Source: Planctomycetota bacterium (GTDB lineage: Bacteria > Planctomycetota > Phycisphaerae > WQYP01). Taken from it: DNA of 6,408 nucleotides. Under the pieces are notes generated by a model, which was not told the origin of the DNA, made no database searches, and saw only the letters and a program-made list of their open reading frames with translations. This document shows positions 6,131-6,408 of this stretch, piece after piece. Every line of letters starts with the position of its first letter. Position 1 is the first letter of the stretch. The stretch covers positions 1-6,408 of the forward strand of contig JAJYPG010000077.1 of assembly GCA_021795535.1 (NCBI GenBank), given 5' to 3'. Position numbers and translations under genes: made by a program.

Positions 6131-6408
6131 TTAATGTTGGCCTGGCTGCGTTTTCGGTGGCGGAAATTCCTCAAACGCCTTGGCCAGAAGAGGATTGCGT
6201 TTAAGCACCTTGACCGAAATATATGGATGATGCTTAAAGGGGTTGTAAAGTGGATCGCCCACAAAAGCCATTCGCCAGCCCATGACGGGTGTGGTCATAA
6301 AATAAACTTCGCCTTGTGTGAACTGGCCGCTTAGCAGCAGTGGAAAAAACTCGGAAGGCAGGGGAAATGAAAAAAGATATGGTTCATTCGTGGCACCCAA
6401 GGTGCCGC
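6131..6408 (-). CDS. TIGR03790-like protein, C-terminal end (5' end outside window)
   Basis: The frame is open to the right edge, so only the last 91 or so residues are seen. The TTG at 6400 is internal. The pattern EPYLFSFPLPSEFFPLLLSG, then FTQGEVYF, then TPVMGWRMAFVGDPLYNPFK recalls the C-terminal part of TIGR03790 family proteins (EPY near a Pro/Phe stretch, a G-x-T-x-x-E-A-Y-like segment, then W-x-x-x-x-x-GDPLY-x-PF). From established knowledge, TIGR03790 is an uncharacterised family that occurs almost only in genomes with exosortase, the PEP-CTERM protein-sorting enzyme. A Pro-rich tail (FPPPKTQPGQ) ends the protein. The assignment is from memory of the pattern and only the end is visible, so a related envelope protein remains possible. 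Confidence 0.6.
   Translation of the reverse strand, partial: GTLGATNEPYLFSFPLPSEFFPLLLSGQFTQGEVYFMTTPVMGWRMAFVGDPLYNPFKHHPYISVKVLKRNPLLAKAFEEFPPPKTQPGQH

Noticed and set aside
6032..6334. A 100-residue + strand reading frame opposite the TIGR03790-like gene
   Set aside because: Most of it is antisense to the GDPLY-containing coding region, and no motif is visible.

Overview
The window holds seven protein genes in an ordinary-looking, fairly dense chromosomal layout with roughly even base composition. The best guess for the host is a member of the Planctomycetes or a relative in the PVC group. This rests on three things: a secreted protein joining a HEAT-like helical stretch to a PDZ domain, a small stand-alone FHA protein, and a fragment resembling the TIGR03790 family. 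TIGR03790 is known to be scattered over planctomycetes, verrucomicrobia, acidobacteria, cyanobacteria and some proteobacteria that carry exosortase. The taxonomic call is inference; there is no rRNA or other decisive marker here.

Left part (1-925): the C-terminal half of a sugar-porter-type MFS transporter runs in from the left edge on the + strand. A 293-base non-coding stretch follows. It holds a nested inverted repeat with a T-run just after the transporter stop, an AT-rich middle, and a C-tract/G-tract hairpin that probably ends the next, oppositely oriented unit.

Middle (925-3646): two - strand genes 9 bases apart, FHA then PDZ, form a likely operon. They diverge from hemW (radical SAM heme chaperone) on the + strand across a 160-base intergenic region, which carries a good sigma70-like promoter and Shine-Dalgarno site for hemW.

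Right part (3722-6408): a TetA-like MFS drug/H+ antiporter starts at GTG on the + strand 75 bases after hemW. It runs tail to tail into a - strand PAP2 phosphatase, and the two coding regions overlap by 89 bases. Upstream of the PAP2 gene, on the same strand, is the C-terminal end of the TIGR03790-like gene, with a candidate intrinsic terminator behind it. I see nothing else convincing in the 248 bases between those two - strand genes.

There is no rRNA, tRNA, CRISPR array, transposon, integrase or phage gene. I do not see a clear new multi-gene system. The items most worth a look are the FHA-PDZ gene pair, the competing hairpins after the PDZ gene, the TIGR03790/PAP2 neighbourhood, and the 89-base convergent gene overlap.
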